From Mesobacillus jeotgali (GTDB lineage: Bacteria; Bacillota; Bacilli; Bacillales; Cytobacillaceae), in assembly GCF_002874535.1 (NCBI RefSeq), contig NZ_CP025025.1, forward strand, positions 3,247,312-3,311,311: a stretch of 64,000 nucleotides of DNA, in the 5' to 3' direction. Made by a program: the position numbers and the translations under genes. The notes under the pieces were generated by a model, which saw only the letters and a list, made by a program, of their open reading frames with translations, ran no database searches and had not been told where the DNA came from. Positions 22,359 to 31,196 of this stretch are shown piece after piece (position 1 is the stretch's first letter; every line of letters begins with the position of its first letter).

Positions 22359-23177
22359 TTACCCTAGTTTAATTTTCTCAACATTTTCAATCGGTCTCTC
22401 CAGCCACTGAGATGCTATGGAGGAAAAAATTGTTCTGGACCCTGTCATGTAATATGAATGCTCCGGAAGCTCTTCCCTGTCAGCAAACATGTCGTTATGG
22501 CCGAGAATCGTACTTACCTCTCGGGCTGTTTCCTCGCCAGAACTGATCACCTTGACCTCAGGACCCATGACTTCCTTAATAAGCGGCTCGAGCAAAGGAT
22601 AGTGGGTGCAGCCCAGGATCAATGTATCGAGTCCCTGCCCCAGTAATGGTTGCAGGGTTTCGGTGACCACTTTTTTTGCAACCCGTCCATCGTATTCACC
22701 GCTTTCTACAAGGGGCACAAATTTAGGGCAAGCAAGTGCCTCAATGGCAGTCTTACGGTTGATGGATTTCAGTGCATGCTCGTACGCTCGGCTTTTTACA
22801 GTGCCTTCCGTTCCGATAATGCCAATTTTATAATTGTCCGTTACCTTGATTGCTGTCCTCGCGCCAGGCTGGATGACACCTAACACAGGAATTGAGAGTT
22901 CATTCCGTATCTCCTCCAGGACCACCGCGGTCGCAGTGTTGCATGCAATGACAAGCATTTTAATATTCTTTTCCAGGAGAAAATGGGTCATTTGCCAGGT
23001 GAATCTTTTTACTTCCTCAACAGGGCGCGGCCCGTATGGACAACGGGCCGTATCTCCGACATAGATGATCTGTTCATATGGAAGCTGTCTCATGACTTCC
23101 TTGGCAACGGTTAGCCCGCCTACTCCTGAATCAATGATTCCGATTGGTCGATTCAAAAAACTCGCCTCATTCTCCAC
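22359..23177 (-). CDS. racE: Glutamate racemase
   Basis: Makes D-glutamate for peptidoglycan. Catalytic cysteines lie in [10 protein letters not shown] and [10 protein letters not shown]. The N-terminal motif is [17 protein letters not shown]. The longest frame begins at GTG 23175-23177, overlapping the ysmB stop. A TTG at 23154-23156 ([11 protein letters not shown]) fits the family N-terminus better and would give 265 residues, with AGGCG upstream. Position next to a MarR regulator and gerE matches B. subtilis racE. Confidence 0.95.
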   Translation of the reverse strand: MENEASFLNRPIGIIDSGVGGLTVAKEVMRQLPYEQIIYVGDTARCPYGPRPVEEVKRFTWQMTHFLLEKNIKMLVIACNTATAVVLEEIRNELSIPVLGVIQPGARTAIKVTDNYKIGIIGTEGTVKSRAYEHALKSINRKTAIEALACPKFVPLVESGEYDGRVAKKVVTETLQPLLGQGLDTLILGCTHYPLLEPLIKEVMGPEVKVISSGEETAREVSTILGHNDMFADREELPEHSYYMTGSRTIFSSIASQWLERPIENVEKIKLG

Positions 23178-23634
23178 GCATTTCTTGATGTAATTTCCCT
23201 AAGCCCTCTTTAAGAGATAATATTTCCTCACCAGAAAAATCCTTCAATACCTCTTGAAGGTACAATTGGCGTTTCTTGATCACTTCATCGATGATCCTTT
23301 CACCTTCATCCAGCAGATGGATGCGAACAACACGTCTGTCATTAGGATCCTTTACTCTTACAACAAGTTCATTTTTCTCCATCCTGTCAACAAGATCCGT
23401 AGTGGTGCTGCATGCCAGGAACATTTTATTGGACAGTTCCCCGATAGTCATATCCCCATCTTCAAATAGCCATTGCAGGGCAATGAACTGGGGAGGAGTA
23501 ATTGTGTAGTTGCTGAGGAGTTCACGTCCCTTCTGCTTTATGATGCCAGATATGTACCGCAGATCCTTTTCAATATCAGCAACCGTCTCCAGTCCCTGAT
23601 TTTTTTCTACCCCTTCAAGATTCATCCGTAACAA
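23167..23634 (-). CDS. ysmB: MarR-family transcriptional regulator, YsmB-like
   Basis: Predicted DNA-binding dimer of 155 residues. A winged-helix MarR fold spans about residues 35-125: [22 protein letters not shown], then the recognition region [11 protein letters not shown] and the wing [16 protein letters not shown]. It overlaps the racE start, so the two are probably cotranscribed. The regulatory target is not visible; no palindrome convincingly marks an operator. Confidence 0.88.
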   Translation of the reverse strand: MLRMNLEGVEKNQGLETVADIEKDLRYISGIIKQKGRELLSNYTITPPQFIALQWLFEDGDMTIGELSNKMFLACSTTTDLVDRMEKNELVVRVKDPNDRRVVRIHLLDEGERIIDEVIKKRQLYLQEVLKDFSGEEILSLKEGLGKLHQEMRGE

Positions 23635-23779
23635 CTCCTAAAAATCTATTTCATTTATCCATAAAACTTGTTATCCAAGCAGAATTGATTTTTACTATTG
23701 TCCTTATTTTCTACTTTTTTCGAGCAAATTTCAAGACAGAATTCCGATTCGTGCCTGTTTTACCCCTTTAAACATCTTA

Positions 23780-23806
23780 ACCGGCCCCCCATCGAGGTTG
23801 GCCGGT
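23780..23806 (-). terminator. gerE terminator
   Basis: Stem ACCGGCC / GGCCGGT with a 13-base loop, just past the gerE stop. It lacks a strong T-run. Confidence 0.55.
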
Positions 23807-23811
23807 CTTGA

Positions 23812-24036
23812 TTAAAGTTCTAGCTCTCCCATACGCAGGAGCTCTACAACAGCTTGGGAACGCCCCTTTACACCAAGCTTTTGCATGGCGTTTGAAATAT
23901 GGTTCCGAACCGTTTTTTCGCTGATAAATAATTCACTAGCGATCTCTTTTGTTGTTTTGTCTTGTACTAACAGTTCGAAAACTTCTCTTTCGCGTTTAGT
24001 GAGTAATGGCTTGTGAGTATATTCATTTTCCTTCAA
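23812..24036 (-). CDS. gerE: Late mother-cell transcription factor GerE
   Basis: LuxR-type DNA-binding protein of 74 residues with no receiver domain. It controls late spore-coat genes together with sigma K. The start is TTG (24034-24036) with GGAGGG nine bases upstream. The HTH occupies almost the whole protein ([21 protein letters not shown]...[16 protein letters not shown]). The length and ending MGELEL match B. subtilis GerE. A sigma K-type promoter is at 24101-24129. Confidence 0.97.
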   Translation of the reverse strand: MKENEYTHKPLLTKREREVFELLVQDKTTKEIASELFISEKTVRNHISNAMQKLGVKGRSQAVVELLRMGELEL

Positions 24037-24100
24037 GTATTGTAACCCTCCTTGCCTTCGCCAGCTGTGAACTGCGGGGTGGGTATAAATTTAGTCAAAA

Positions 24101-24129
24101 TATCATATGTGAAGGAAAGAATTGTAGTG
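24101..24129 (-). promoter_or_regulatory. sigma K-type promoter for gerE
   Basis: Minus strand CACT, 17 bases after AC, then CATATGATA. This matches mACm-N17-CATAnnnTA, the sigma K consensus, about 65 bases upstream of the TTG start. Confidence 0.65.
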
Positions 24130-24177
24130 ACAATATTTAATGGACTTCATGCCAATTTTTATTAATTAACACAAAAC

Positions 24178-24645
24178 TTAATTAACGACGGATTTCTTGC
24201 TTTCTGAAAACAAATTTCTCATATCCTCTGTCCAGGATACTCCCTTGCCTGTATTCTTGGAAATTTGAACGATCGTTCCCCTTCCAGTCAGGCATATCGA
24301 GCCGTCCGCTTTTTTGACCATATAGTGAAGATCCACTGAGGAATTTCCAATTAAATTGGCTTTTACATAGATTTTCAGGTCCTCATCAAAAAAGATCTGG
24401 CTTAAATAATCACACTGCAGATCGGCAACGACCGGAATCGTCTCATTCTCTGGTTTGACCCAATCCTGCATAAACCCCTGGCTCTTAAAATACTCAATCC
24501 TTGCCTGTTCGAAATATGTAAAAGGGACAGTGTTATTTAAATGCCCGAACATATCTGTTTCCGAAAACCGTACCTTCACCTGATAAAAGAATTCAAACTC
24601 CGCTTCCCAGCTTACAATTTCATTAATGTACTCAATCTTTTTCAT
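24178..24645 (-). CDS. ysmA: Acyl-CoA thioesterase, hotdog fold, YsmA-like
   Basis: Predicted 4-hydroxybenzoyl-CoA/acyl-CoA thioesterase of 155 residues. The start is ATG at 24643-24645 (MKKIEYINEIVSWEAEF) because GGGAGG is seven bases upstream; a frame ten codons longer has no ribosome site. The active-site region is VRFSETDMFGHLNNTVPFTYFEQAR-like, with the Asp of ETDMFGHLNN. It sits next to gerE as in B. subtilis. A palindromic TetR-type operator between the -10 and the start suggests control by fatty-acid status. Confidence 0.85.
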   Translation of the reverse strand: MKKIEYINEIVSWEAEFEFFYQVKVRFSETDMFGHLNNTVPFTYFEQARIEYFKSQGFMQDWVKPENETIPVVADLQCDYLSQIFFDEDLKIYVKANLIGNSSVDLHYMVKKADGSICLTGRGTIVQISKNTGKGVSWTEDMRNLFSESKKSVVN

Positions 24646-24662
24646 GTTGAAACCTCCCGTAA

Positions 24663-24680
24663 AATGAATGAACATTCATT
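24663..24680 (-). promoter_or_regulatory. FadR-like palindromic operator of ysmA
   Basis: AATGAATG-AA-CATTCATT: perfect 8-bp arms, 18 bases in all. It lies between a TATAAT (24690-24695, minus strand) and the ribosome site. It resembles the FadR box but with arms two bases closer on each side. No good -35 is seen. Confidence 0.65.
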
Positions 24681-24728
24681 CTTTTCTTTATTATAAATAT
24701 TTTTAGTCTTTTTGGGAACAAAAAAAGA

Positions 24729-24750
24729 GGGATTGGAAATTTCCAATCCC
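24729..24750 (-). terminator. Nuclease gene terminator
   Basis: Perfect palindrome GGGATTGGAAA / TTTCCAATCCC followed by CTCTTTTTTT on the minus strand. Confidence 0.88.
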
Positions 24751-24759
24751 CCTTTAGAT

Positions 24760-27051
24760 TCAGCTAGCCTTGTCATAACCACATGCTTTACCTTTTTTAT
24801 CGTGCCCTAAATGCTTTCCGTTATCTACATGCTGCTTTTCTGGTCCGTTGCCATTTGAATCGGGACACTGCCTCTGCCCATTATTCAAATGAATTTGCAC
24901 CATTACAGGATCATGGTCACTTGCCCGTCCATGCTCTTCCATATACAAGGAGTTGATATTGATGATATCAGCCTCTGTTTGATCAGCGAGATGATTAGAT
25001 ACAAGGATATGATCCAACACCTGTGAATTCCCCTGATAGTTGTAAGTGAACCTCTCGCCTTCTGGCAAAGTCTCAACCATGTTAGTCAATTGGCCGTTTT
25101 CAAGAACCTCAATTGGCTTGGAAAATTCGAAGTCATTCAAATCGCCCAGGACAACAACATTTGCCTTTGAATCTTCTGCATGTATACCTGCAATGAATTC
25201 ATTTAGCAATTTTGCAATCTCAATTCTTTGTACCTCGCTATCAAGTACAGGTGGCTGGGTAACCCCGAATAAAGGATCATCTCCACCCTTTGAGTTAAAG
25301 TGATTCGCAATGACAATTACTTCCTGCCCTTTGAATACAAACTCTGCAGCCAATGGCTTTCTAGTATCTTCAAAAATAGGGTTCTGTGGATCAATTCTTC
25401 CTGGATTCAAGGTAAGATCCCCATTTTCATAATCTACAGCGTCCGTTGCTGTTCCTTTCGGAGCTTCTTTAAGCTGAACGCGTTCAGGATTAAATAAGTA
25501 GCCAACCCGGATGTTGCCTCCAGGCGCACCACCATCCTGGTTATATTCCGGAGCAATGTCTGTCCAGCTGTACACCGGTCCGCCTTGTGCGACAATTTCA
25601 TCGATCAAAGTTTGATAGCTATGTGATGCGTCAGCAGATCCGCTCGCAGTCTGGCCATCATTATCCTGGACCTCTACAAGGCCAATAATATCGGGTGTTT
25701 TTAAATTATTGATAATTGAATCTGCAATTCTTGCTGTCTTTGCAGCACTCGTTTCAGCTGAAAAGTTTTCAATATTATAACTGGCGATAGTCAGTTTATT
25801 TTCTTTTTGTTCGAAAGCGACAATATCCTCGCTCAAGTCACTTTCAATTAAATCAGGAAGAGTTTCCTGGTCAACAAGGATTTTAAAATTTGAATAACCG
25901 TAGCTTACAACACCTGTAACCAGACCGTTAAAATAGTCACCTGCTTTTGCTACATAATCACGATCGATAACCAGGAACATTCTTTCAGGGTTAGAGCTTT
26001 CCTCAGTCAGCAGGATTCCGCCTTGCGGACTGTATACTTTCCCTTCCACCTTATTGGCGATGACCGGTACTTCGCCATACTTTTGAGGTCCAATTACCTG
26101 TGGGCTTTCTACTCCGATTCGCATTCCTTCAAGGCTTTCATAAAAATCGATGCCATCCTCCGCAGGATCAAATACACCAAATTGGTCATTATCGATTACC
26201 TGGGTTGGTGCCATGCGGTCTTGACCAATGACAACCGGTTCAGGAAGCTCGACGCCTGAAGCAAGTTTTGTCACTTCAGTGGCATTGATTTCAGTCATTG
26301 CAAGGTCAGTTTGCAGCTTTTCACTGTAACCATCGAGTACCCATTCCTTCACAAGGCCATCGACTTCAACTTGATCCCCTTCAGTAAGACCATGAGCCCT
26401 TTTATATACATAGATAGCTTCAGATGTATTGGGATTGCCATCCTCTTCAGGATCCTGCATGAAGAAAGCGTTATTTCCTTCAACTTTTGTGACAATACCA
26501 GCAACTTGAGCTACCTGCTGATCCTTATATGGAGAAGCATGGCCTTCACCCTGAATATCATGGATCTTCAAGCCAATTACTGCCGGTGGCTCTGGTTCAC
26601 CAGGTTCACCTGGCTCTCCGCCGCTGCCGTCAGCAAACTGCATTGAAGTAGGAGATTTAAGGCCGGGAACAGTGAAATAGGCTTCAAGGGAACCTGTAAC
26701 CCGTACCTTTTTGCCAACAATATCAGGATTAGTCTTTAAGCCAAATTCACTTCTATAAGTAGATTTAATTTGTACCGGCAATAATTTAGCAGGATCGGTT
26801 TCTCCAGCAGTATCAGCCAACAGAAAATTATAATCATCCCCAAATGGAGCTTCATAGTCATATGAATTAGTGCCCCTTGCATGCCCTACTATGTAACCCT
26901 CAACGGTACCAGTTCCACTATTATTCTCAATTGCCTGCTGGACAGTCATAACGGTTTCAGCGGATGCTTGACCAGAAAACGGTATCACATAGCTTACTAG
27001 TAAAATAACTGCTGTCAGCCAGGAAAAAGTTTTACGCTTTAGATTCCCCAC
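24760..27051 (-). CDS. Secreted ExeM/NucH-type endonuclease-exonuclease-phosphatase protein
   Basis: Predicted extracellular DNase/phosphodiesterase of 763 residues. The start is GTG (27049-27051) with GAGGAGG seven bases upstream. A Sec signal peptide covers residues 1-31 (ending GQASA). Next comes a YhcR-like N-terminal domain (VEGYIVGHARG...) and two OB-fold-like segments. A large EEP nuclease domain spans about 415-720, with motifs IIGLVEVQDN, ANHFNSKGG, VVLGDLNDFE and the catalytic ASDHDPVMVQ. The C-terminus (HVDNGKHLGHDKKGKACGYDKAS) is hydrophilic, with no LPxT motif or membrane anchor. A sortase gene lies directly upstream. Two cre-like sites precede it. Confidence 0.87.
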   Translation of the reverse strand: MGNLKRKTFSWLTAVILLVSYVIPFSGQASAETVMTVQQAIENNSGTGTVEGYIVGHARGTNSYDYEAPFGDDYNFLLADTAGETDPAKLLPVQIKSTYRSEFGLKTNPDIVGKKVRVTGSLEAYFTVPGLKSPTSMQFADGSGGEPGEPGEPEPPAVIGLKIHDIQGEGHASPYKDQQVAQVAGIVTKVEGNNAFFMQDPEEDGNPNTSEAIYVYKRAHGLTEGDQVEVDGLVKEWVLDGYSEKLQTDLAMTEINATEVTKLASGVELPEPVVIGQDRMAPTQVIDNDQFGVFDPAEDGIDFYESLEGMRIGVESPQVIGPQKYGEVPVIANKVEGKVYSPQGGILLTEESSNPERMFLVIDRDYVAKAGDYFNGLVTGVVSYGYSNFKILVDQETLPDLIESDLSEDIVAFEQKENKLTIASYNIENFSAETSAAKTARIADSIINNLKTPDIIGLVEVQDNDGQTASGSADASHSYQTLIDEIVAQGGPVYSWTDIAPEYNQDGGAPGGNIRVGYLFNPERVQLKEAPKGTATDAVDYENGDLTLNPGRIDPQNPIFEDTRKPLAAEFVFKGQEVIVIANHFNSKGGDDPLFGVTQPPVLDSEVQRIEIAKLLNEFIAGIHAEDSKANVVVLGDLNDFEFSKPIEVLENGQLTNMVETLPEGERFTYNYQGNSQVLDHILVSNHLADQTEADIININSLYMEEHGRASDHDPVMVQIHLNNGQRQCPDSNGNGPEKQHVDNGKHLGHDKKGKACGYDKAS

Positions 27052-27116
27052 ATATATTCCTCCTCAAATTTTGTCGGAATTTATAGTCTTCCGTCAAGAG
27101 AAATATAACATGGTTA

Positions 27117-27194
27117 AATAAGCGTTTTCATGAAGCGAATGTAAGTTTTTTGTTAAATACTGAAAAATGAATCTATAGTATGAAAGCGTTTTCT
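27117..27194 (-). promoter_or_regulatory. Two cre-like (CcpA) sites before the nuclease gene
   Basis: Plus strand TGAAAGCGTTTTCT at 27181-27194 has one mismatch to TGWAANCGNTNWCA. AATAAGCGTTTTCA at 27117-27130 has two. The proximal one overlaps the likely promoter spacer, so catabolite repression is the plausible outcome. Inference. Confidence 0.5.
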
Positions 27195-27231
27195 AAAGAA
27201 GCAAACTTATTTACTAGACAAAAAGAAAGTA

Positions 27232-27254
27232 AGCCAGGACTATTGGTCCTGGCT
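27232..27254 (-). terminator. Sortase gene terminator
   Basis: Stem AGCCAGGAC / GTCCTGGCT with a short loop, 17 bases past the sortase stop. It is T-rich on both strands. Confidence 0.8.
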
Positions 27255-27270
27255 CATTTTTCATAGTATT

Positions 27271-27858
27271 TTATTTTAAATGATCATCCGATGTCCTTTT
27301 TGCATAAATAATATATCGGTCGGGGGCATCACCTACATAGCTGAAAGGATAGCATGTTGTCAATACGAGCTCTTCTTCAGAATTCTGGAGTGTAATGATA
27401 CTGGTATCATCTGCACTGACAATTTTCGTGCCGGTTATCTCGTATGTATAATCACCATAAGGCATTTTCATCGTCAGGTGATCACCCAACTCCAGGTCCC
27501 CCGCTTTTCGAAAAACTGTATCACGATGGCCTGAAAGGACGATTTGTCCGTTCTCCTCAGGGTAGAACGAGCCTTCATAGTGGCCAACCCCTTTTTCAAG
27601 GTCGTCAGCATCCGTTCCTTCCACTATTGCCAATTCCGCATTGATTTTTGGTATCAACAGCAAGCCAGAAGCTTCTCCTGTCTCAGGCTTGAATTCTTCC
27701 TTTTTAGCCTTCGGTTTATCTTCCTTGACCAATTCTTTTGCTGCTTCAAGGGAAATCTGCTCCTGTCGTTTAATGTCCCATAACTGAAACAATCCAATTC
27801 CCAGGATAACTACACCACTAACAACAATCCCAATCGCCAATATCTTTGTAAGTTTCAT
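27271..27858 (-). CDS. Class D-like sortase
   Basis: Membrane-anchored transpeptidase of 195 residues, close in length to B. subtilis YhcS. One N-terminal transmembrane helix spans residues 7-26. The sortase barrel (about 65-190) has the catalytic His in VLSGHRDTVF, the Cys in LVLTTCYPF and the Arg in DRYIIYAKR. The neighbouring gene is a secreted nuclease, as with YhcS and its nuclease substrate YhcR. However, this nuclease lacks a sorting signal. The gene has its own terminator, so the two genes are separately transcribed. Confidence 0.88.
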   Translation of the reverse strand: MKLTKILAIGIVVSGVVILGIGLFQLWDIKRQEQISLEAAKELVKEDKPKAKKEEFKPETGEASGLLLIPKINAELAIVEGTDADDLEKGVGHYEGSFYPEENGQIVLSGHRDTVFRKAGDLELGDHLTMKMPYGDYTYEITGTKIVSADDTSIITLQNSEEELVLTTCYPFSYVGDAPDRYIIYAKRTSDDHLK

Positions 27859-27942
27859 AAACCGCTCCCATTTATGCCTTTAGTAAAGTATACCAAGGGA
27901 ACCCCCCTGTCAAAAAGTACTATTTTTGCTATGAAATGAAAA

Positions 27943-27971
27943 AACCTCCCTTTCCAAAAGAAAAGGAGGTT
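27943..27971 (-). terminator. sdhCAB terminator
   Basis: Stem AACCTCCCTTT / AAAAGGAGGTT with a short loop and T-rich tail on the minus strand, just past the sdhB stop. Confidence 0.85.
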
Positions 27972-27976
27972 GCATG

Positions 27977-28738
27977 TTATACCTGATCGCTTCCGAAGAA
28001 GTTCTTAAATGCCTGCAGTGTTGTATCACGGTTCAAGGCTGCGATTGAAGTTGTCAATGGAATCCCTTTAGGGCAAGACTGGACGCAGTTCTGTGAGTTA
28101 CCGCAGTTTGCAAGCCCGCCGTCTCCCATGATTGTTTCAAGACGCTCGCCTTTGTTCAAAGCACCTGTTGGGTGTGCATTGAAGAGACGAACCTGTGATA
28201 ATGGCTGTGGCCCGATGAAGTCTGACTTGTCGTTTACGTTAGGGCAAGCCTCCAGGCAGACACCGCAAGTCATACATTTGGAAAGTTCATACGCCCACTG
28301 ACGCTTTTTCTCTGGCATACGTGGACCAGGTCCAAGATCGTAAGTGCCATCGATTGGAACCCATGCTTTAACACGCTTCAAAGAATCGAACATGCGGCTT
28401 CGGTCAACCTGAAGGTCACGGACAACCGGGAATGTTCTCATCGGCTCAAGCCTGATTGGCTGCTCCAGCTGGTCAACCAGCGCAGAACATGACTGGCGAG
28501 GGCGGCCATTGATGACCATTGAACACGCACCACAAACCTCTTCAAGACAGTTCATATCCCAAGCAATTGGAGTCGTGGCTTCACCTTTTGAGTTCACAGG
28601 GTTACGTCGGATTTCCATCAGTGCCGAAATGACGTTCATATTTGGACGATAATCCAATACAAACGTTTCATCATAAGGGGCTGAATCAGGAGTATCCTGA
28701 CGGCTGATTACAAAAGTAACAGTTTTATTCTCTGACAT
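27977..28738 (-). CDS. sdhB: Succinate dehydrogenase iron-sulfur subunit SdhB
   Basis: Subunit of 253 residues that passes electrons from SdhA flavin to the membrane quinone. The 2Fe-2S cysteines lie in CLEEVCGACSMVINGRPRQSC-like order (residues about 63-83). The 4Fe-4S and 3Fe-4S ligands are in CMTCGVCLEACPN and the NCVQSCPKGIP segment. It lies six bases downstream of sdhA in sdhCAB, serving the TCA cycle and respiratory chain. Confidence 0.98.
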   Translation of the reverse strand: MSENKTVTFVISRQDTPDSAPYDETFVLDYRPNMNVISALMEIRRNPVNSKGEATTPIAWDMNCLEEVCGACSMVINGRPRQSCSALVDQLEQPIRLEPMRTFPVVRDLQVDRSRMFDSLKRVKAWVPIDGTYDLGPGPRMPEKKRQWAYELSKCMTCGVCLEACPNVNDKSDFIGPQPLSQVRLFNAHPTGALNKGERLETIMGDGGLANCGNSQNCVQSCPKGIPLTTSIAALNRDTTLQAFKNFFGSDQV

Positions 28739-28744
28739 GCCTTA

Positions 28745-30502
28745 TTACTCCCCCTTCTTCTTAGAGTAATCGCGCTTACGCGGTTGGATTAATGAAGTAT
28801 CAACTTCTTCATAGTGGAAAGCTGGCGCAGAGTTTGCATCAACAAACTTCGCCATAGTTGTTTTCAAGAAGTCCTCATCATTACGATCTGGGAATTCTGG
28901 TTTATAGTGAGCCCCACGGCTTTCGTTACGGTTATATGCACCGATTGTGATAACACGTGCAAGCTGAAGCATGTTTTGAAGCTGGCGTGTGAACACAGCA
29001 CCCTGGTTGCTCCATTTCGCCGTATCGTTGATATTGATATTCTTGTAACGCTCCATCAACTCAACAATCTTCTCGTCTGTTTTCAGAAGTCTATCATTGT
29101 AACGGACAACCGTTACATTATCAGTCATCCATTCGCCTAGCTCTTTGTGAAGGACATAGGCATTTTCAGTTCCATCTAATGACATGACATTGTCCCACTT
29201 CTCCTGCTCCATCTTGACAGCATCATCAAATAGTGCTGAAGAAATAGCATCTGAGCTCTTTTCAATACCGTTGATATAACGGATAGCATTTGGTCCAGCT
29301 ACCATACCGCCATAGATTGCAGACAATAGTGAGTTAGCGCCAAGACGGTTCGCACCGTGCTGTGAATAATCAACCTCACCTGCAGCAAACAGGCCTGGAA
29401 TATTTGTCATTTGATCATAGTCAACCCATAGTCCGCCCATAGAATAGTGAACTGCAGGGAATATCTTCATAGGAACTTTTCTTGGGTCATCACCCATGAA
29501 TTTCTCATAGATTTCAATGATACCGCCAAGCTTGATATCAAGCTCTTTAGGATCCTTATGTGAAAGGTCAAGATAAACCATGTTCTCGCCGTTGATGCCA
29601 AGCTTTTGGCTTACGCACACATCGAAGATTTCACGTGTAGCGATGTCACGAGGAACAAGATTTCCATATGCGGGATACTTCTCTTCAAGGAAGTACCATG
29701 GCTTGCCATCCTTATAAGTCCAAACTCGTCCACCTTCACCGCGGGCAGATTCACTCATCAGGCGGAGTTTGTCATCTCCTGGGATTGCTGTTGGGTGAAT
29801 CTGGATGAATTCACCGTTAGCGTAATATCCTCCCTGCTGGTAAACGATCGCAGCAGCTGAACCAGTATTGATAACTGAGTTCGTTGTCTTACCGAAAATG
29901 ATACCAGGGCCACCAGTTGCCATGATGACGGCATCAGCAGCAAACGATTTGATTTCCATTGAAGTCAGGTTCTGTGCTACGACTCCGCGGCACACACCTT
30001 CTTCGTCCTTGATTATACCAAGGAATTCCCATCCTTCGTACTTTGTGACCAATCCAGCCACTTCATGGCGGCGTACCTGCTCATCCAAAGCGTATAGAAG
30101 CTGCTGCCCAGTTGTTGCACCAGCAAATGCTGTACGGTGGTGCTGAGTACCACCAAAGCGGCGGAAATCAAGCAAACCTTCCGGCGTACGGTTGAACATA
30201 ACTCCCATACGGTCAAGAAGGTGGATGATGCCAGGCGCTGCTTCAGCCATAGCCTTAACCGGAGGCTGGTTGGCAAGGAAGTCACCGCCGTATACTGTAT
30301 CATCAAAGTGCTCCCATGGAGAGTCACCTTCACCTTTAGTATTTACTGCACCGTTGATTCCGCCCTGTGCACATACAGAGTGGGAACGTTTTACCGGCAC
30401 AAGAGAAAACAGTTCAACAGGCGTTCCTGTTTCTGCAACTTTTATTGTAGCCATTAAGCCAGCTAAACCGCCGCCGACTACGATCACCTTACCTTTACTC
30501 AT
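28745..30502 (-). CDS. sdhA: Succinate dehydrogenase flavoprotein subunit SdhA
   Basis: FAD-binding catalytic subunit of 585 residues. The Rossmann motif is VVGGGLAGLMATIKVAE (residues 7-23). The covalent-FAD histidine region is HSVCAQGGINGAVN. The active-site motif is HPTAIPGDDKL with a later RLGANSLLSA. The length is that of Bacillus-type SdhA. It is the central gene of sdhCAB. Confidence 0.98.
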   Translation of the reverse strand: MSKGKVIVVGGGLAGLMATIKVAETGTPVELFSLVPVKRSHSVCAQGGINGAVNTKGEGDSPWEHFDDTVYGGDFLANQPPVKAMAEAAPGIIHLLDRMGVMFNRTPEGLLDFRRFGGTQHHRTAFAGATTGQQLLYALDEQVRRHEVAGLVTKYEGWEFLGIIKDEEGVCRGVVAQNLTSMEIKSFAADAVIMATGGPGIIFGKTTNSVINTGSAAAIVYQQGGYYANGEFIQIHPTAIPGDDKLRLMSESARGEGGRVWTYKDGKPWYFLEEKYPAYGNLVPRDIATREIFDVCVSQKLGINGENMVYLDLSHKDPKELDIKLGGIIEIYEKFMGDDPRKVPMKIFPAVHYSMGGLWVDYDQMTNIPGLFAAGEVDYSQHGANRLGANSLLSAIYGGMVAGPNAIRYINGIEKSSDAISSALFDDAVKMEQEKWDNVMSLDGTENAYVLHKELGEWMTDNVTVVRYNDRLLKTDEKIVELMERYKNININDTAKWSNQGAVFTRQLQNMLQLARVITIGAYNRNESRGAHYKPEFPDRNDEDFLKTTMAKFVDANSAPAFHYEEVDTSLIQPRKRDYSKKKGE

Positions 30503-30587
30503 CGTGACTCACTCCCTTAAATCCATGTCTGTCTTTCATATCCGATCAAAAGTAAATCTTTTTCAGCGTATAGTCCTAGAAAAGTTC

Positions 30588-31196
30588 TTATACGAATGCC
30601 AGGATTGCGCGGACACCTACGATGGAAAGCGCAATGAAAACTCCGATAGTGACGTAAGTGGAAATCACTTGTGAACGTGGTGTTACAGTGATTCCCCAGC
30701 TTACGAAGAATGACCATAATCCGTTCGCAAAGTGGAAAGTAGTTGAGATGACACCAATTAAATAAAACCAAAGCATGAATGGAGATGAAAGAATCGTCTC
30801 CATCATCTGGAAGTTAACGTCTGCACCAAATGCTGCAGCAATACGAGTTTCCCATACATGCCATGCCACGAAAATCAATGTGATGACACCAGACACACGC
30901 TGAAGCATGAACATCCAGTTCCTGAAATGGCTGTATTGGCCTATATTGTTTTTAGCCGTAAAAGCAATATAAAGACCGTAGATTGCATGGAATAATAATG
31001 GTAAGAAGATAATGAAAATTTCTAGAAAATACCTGAAAGGCAACTGCTCCATAAAATGTGCTGCGTTATTGAATGATTCTTCTCCCCCTGTAGCAAAATG
31101 GTTGACTACAAGGTGCTGCATAAGGAAAAGACCTACTGGAATGACACCCAGCAAAGAATGCAGCCTCCGCCAATAAAACTCTTGTCTACCTGCCAT
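30588..31196 (-). CDS. sdhC: Succinate dehydrogenase cytochrome b558 subunit SdhC
   Basis: Five-helix diheme membrane anchor of 202 residues for the Bacillus-type complex II. Membrane segments are visible at about 14-34, 58-80, 93-115, 135-158 and 178-200. Conserved histidines occur in the HSLLGV, QHLVVNHF, FHAIYGLY and TTFHFANGLW segments. The start ATG has AAGGGGGG upstream. It is the first gene of sdhCAB, behind a good promoter and a 120-base leader. Confidence 0.96.
   Translation of the reverse strand: MAGRQEFYWRRLHSLLGVIPVGLFLMQHLVVNHFATGGEESFNNAAHFMEQLPFRYFLEIFIIFLPLLFHAIYGLYIAFTAKNNIGQYSHFRNWMFMLQRVSGVITLIFVAWHVWETRIAAAFGADVNFQMMETILSSPFMLWFYLIGVISTTFHFANGLWSFFVSWGITVTPRSQVISTYVTIGVFIALSIVGVRAILAFV

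Noticed and set aside
27060-27200. Pho box before the nuclease gene
   Set aside because: A single TTAACA with an irregular second hexamer is present, but not a tandem set at the right spacing.
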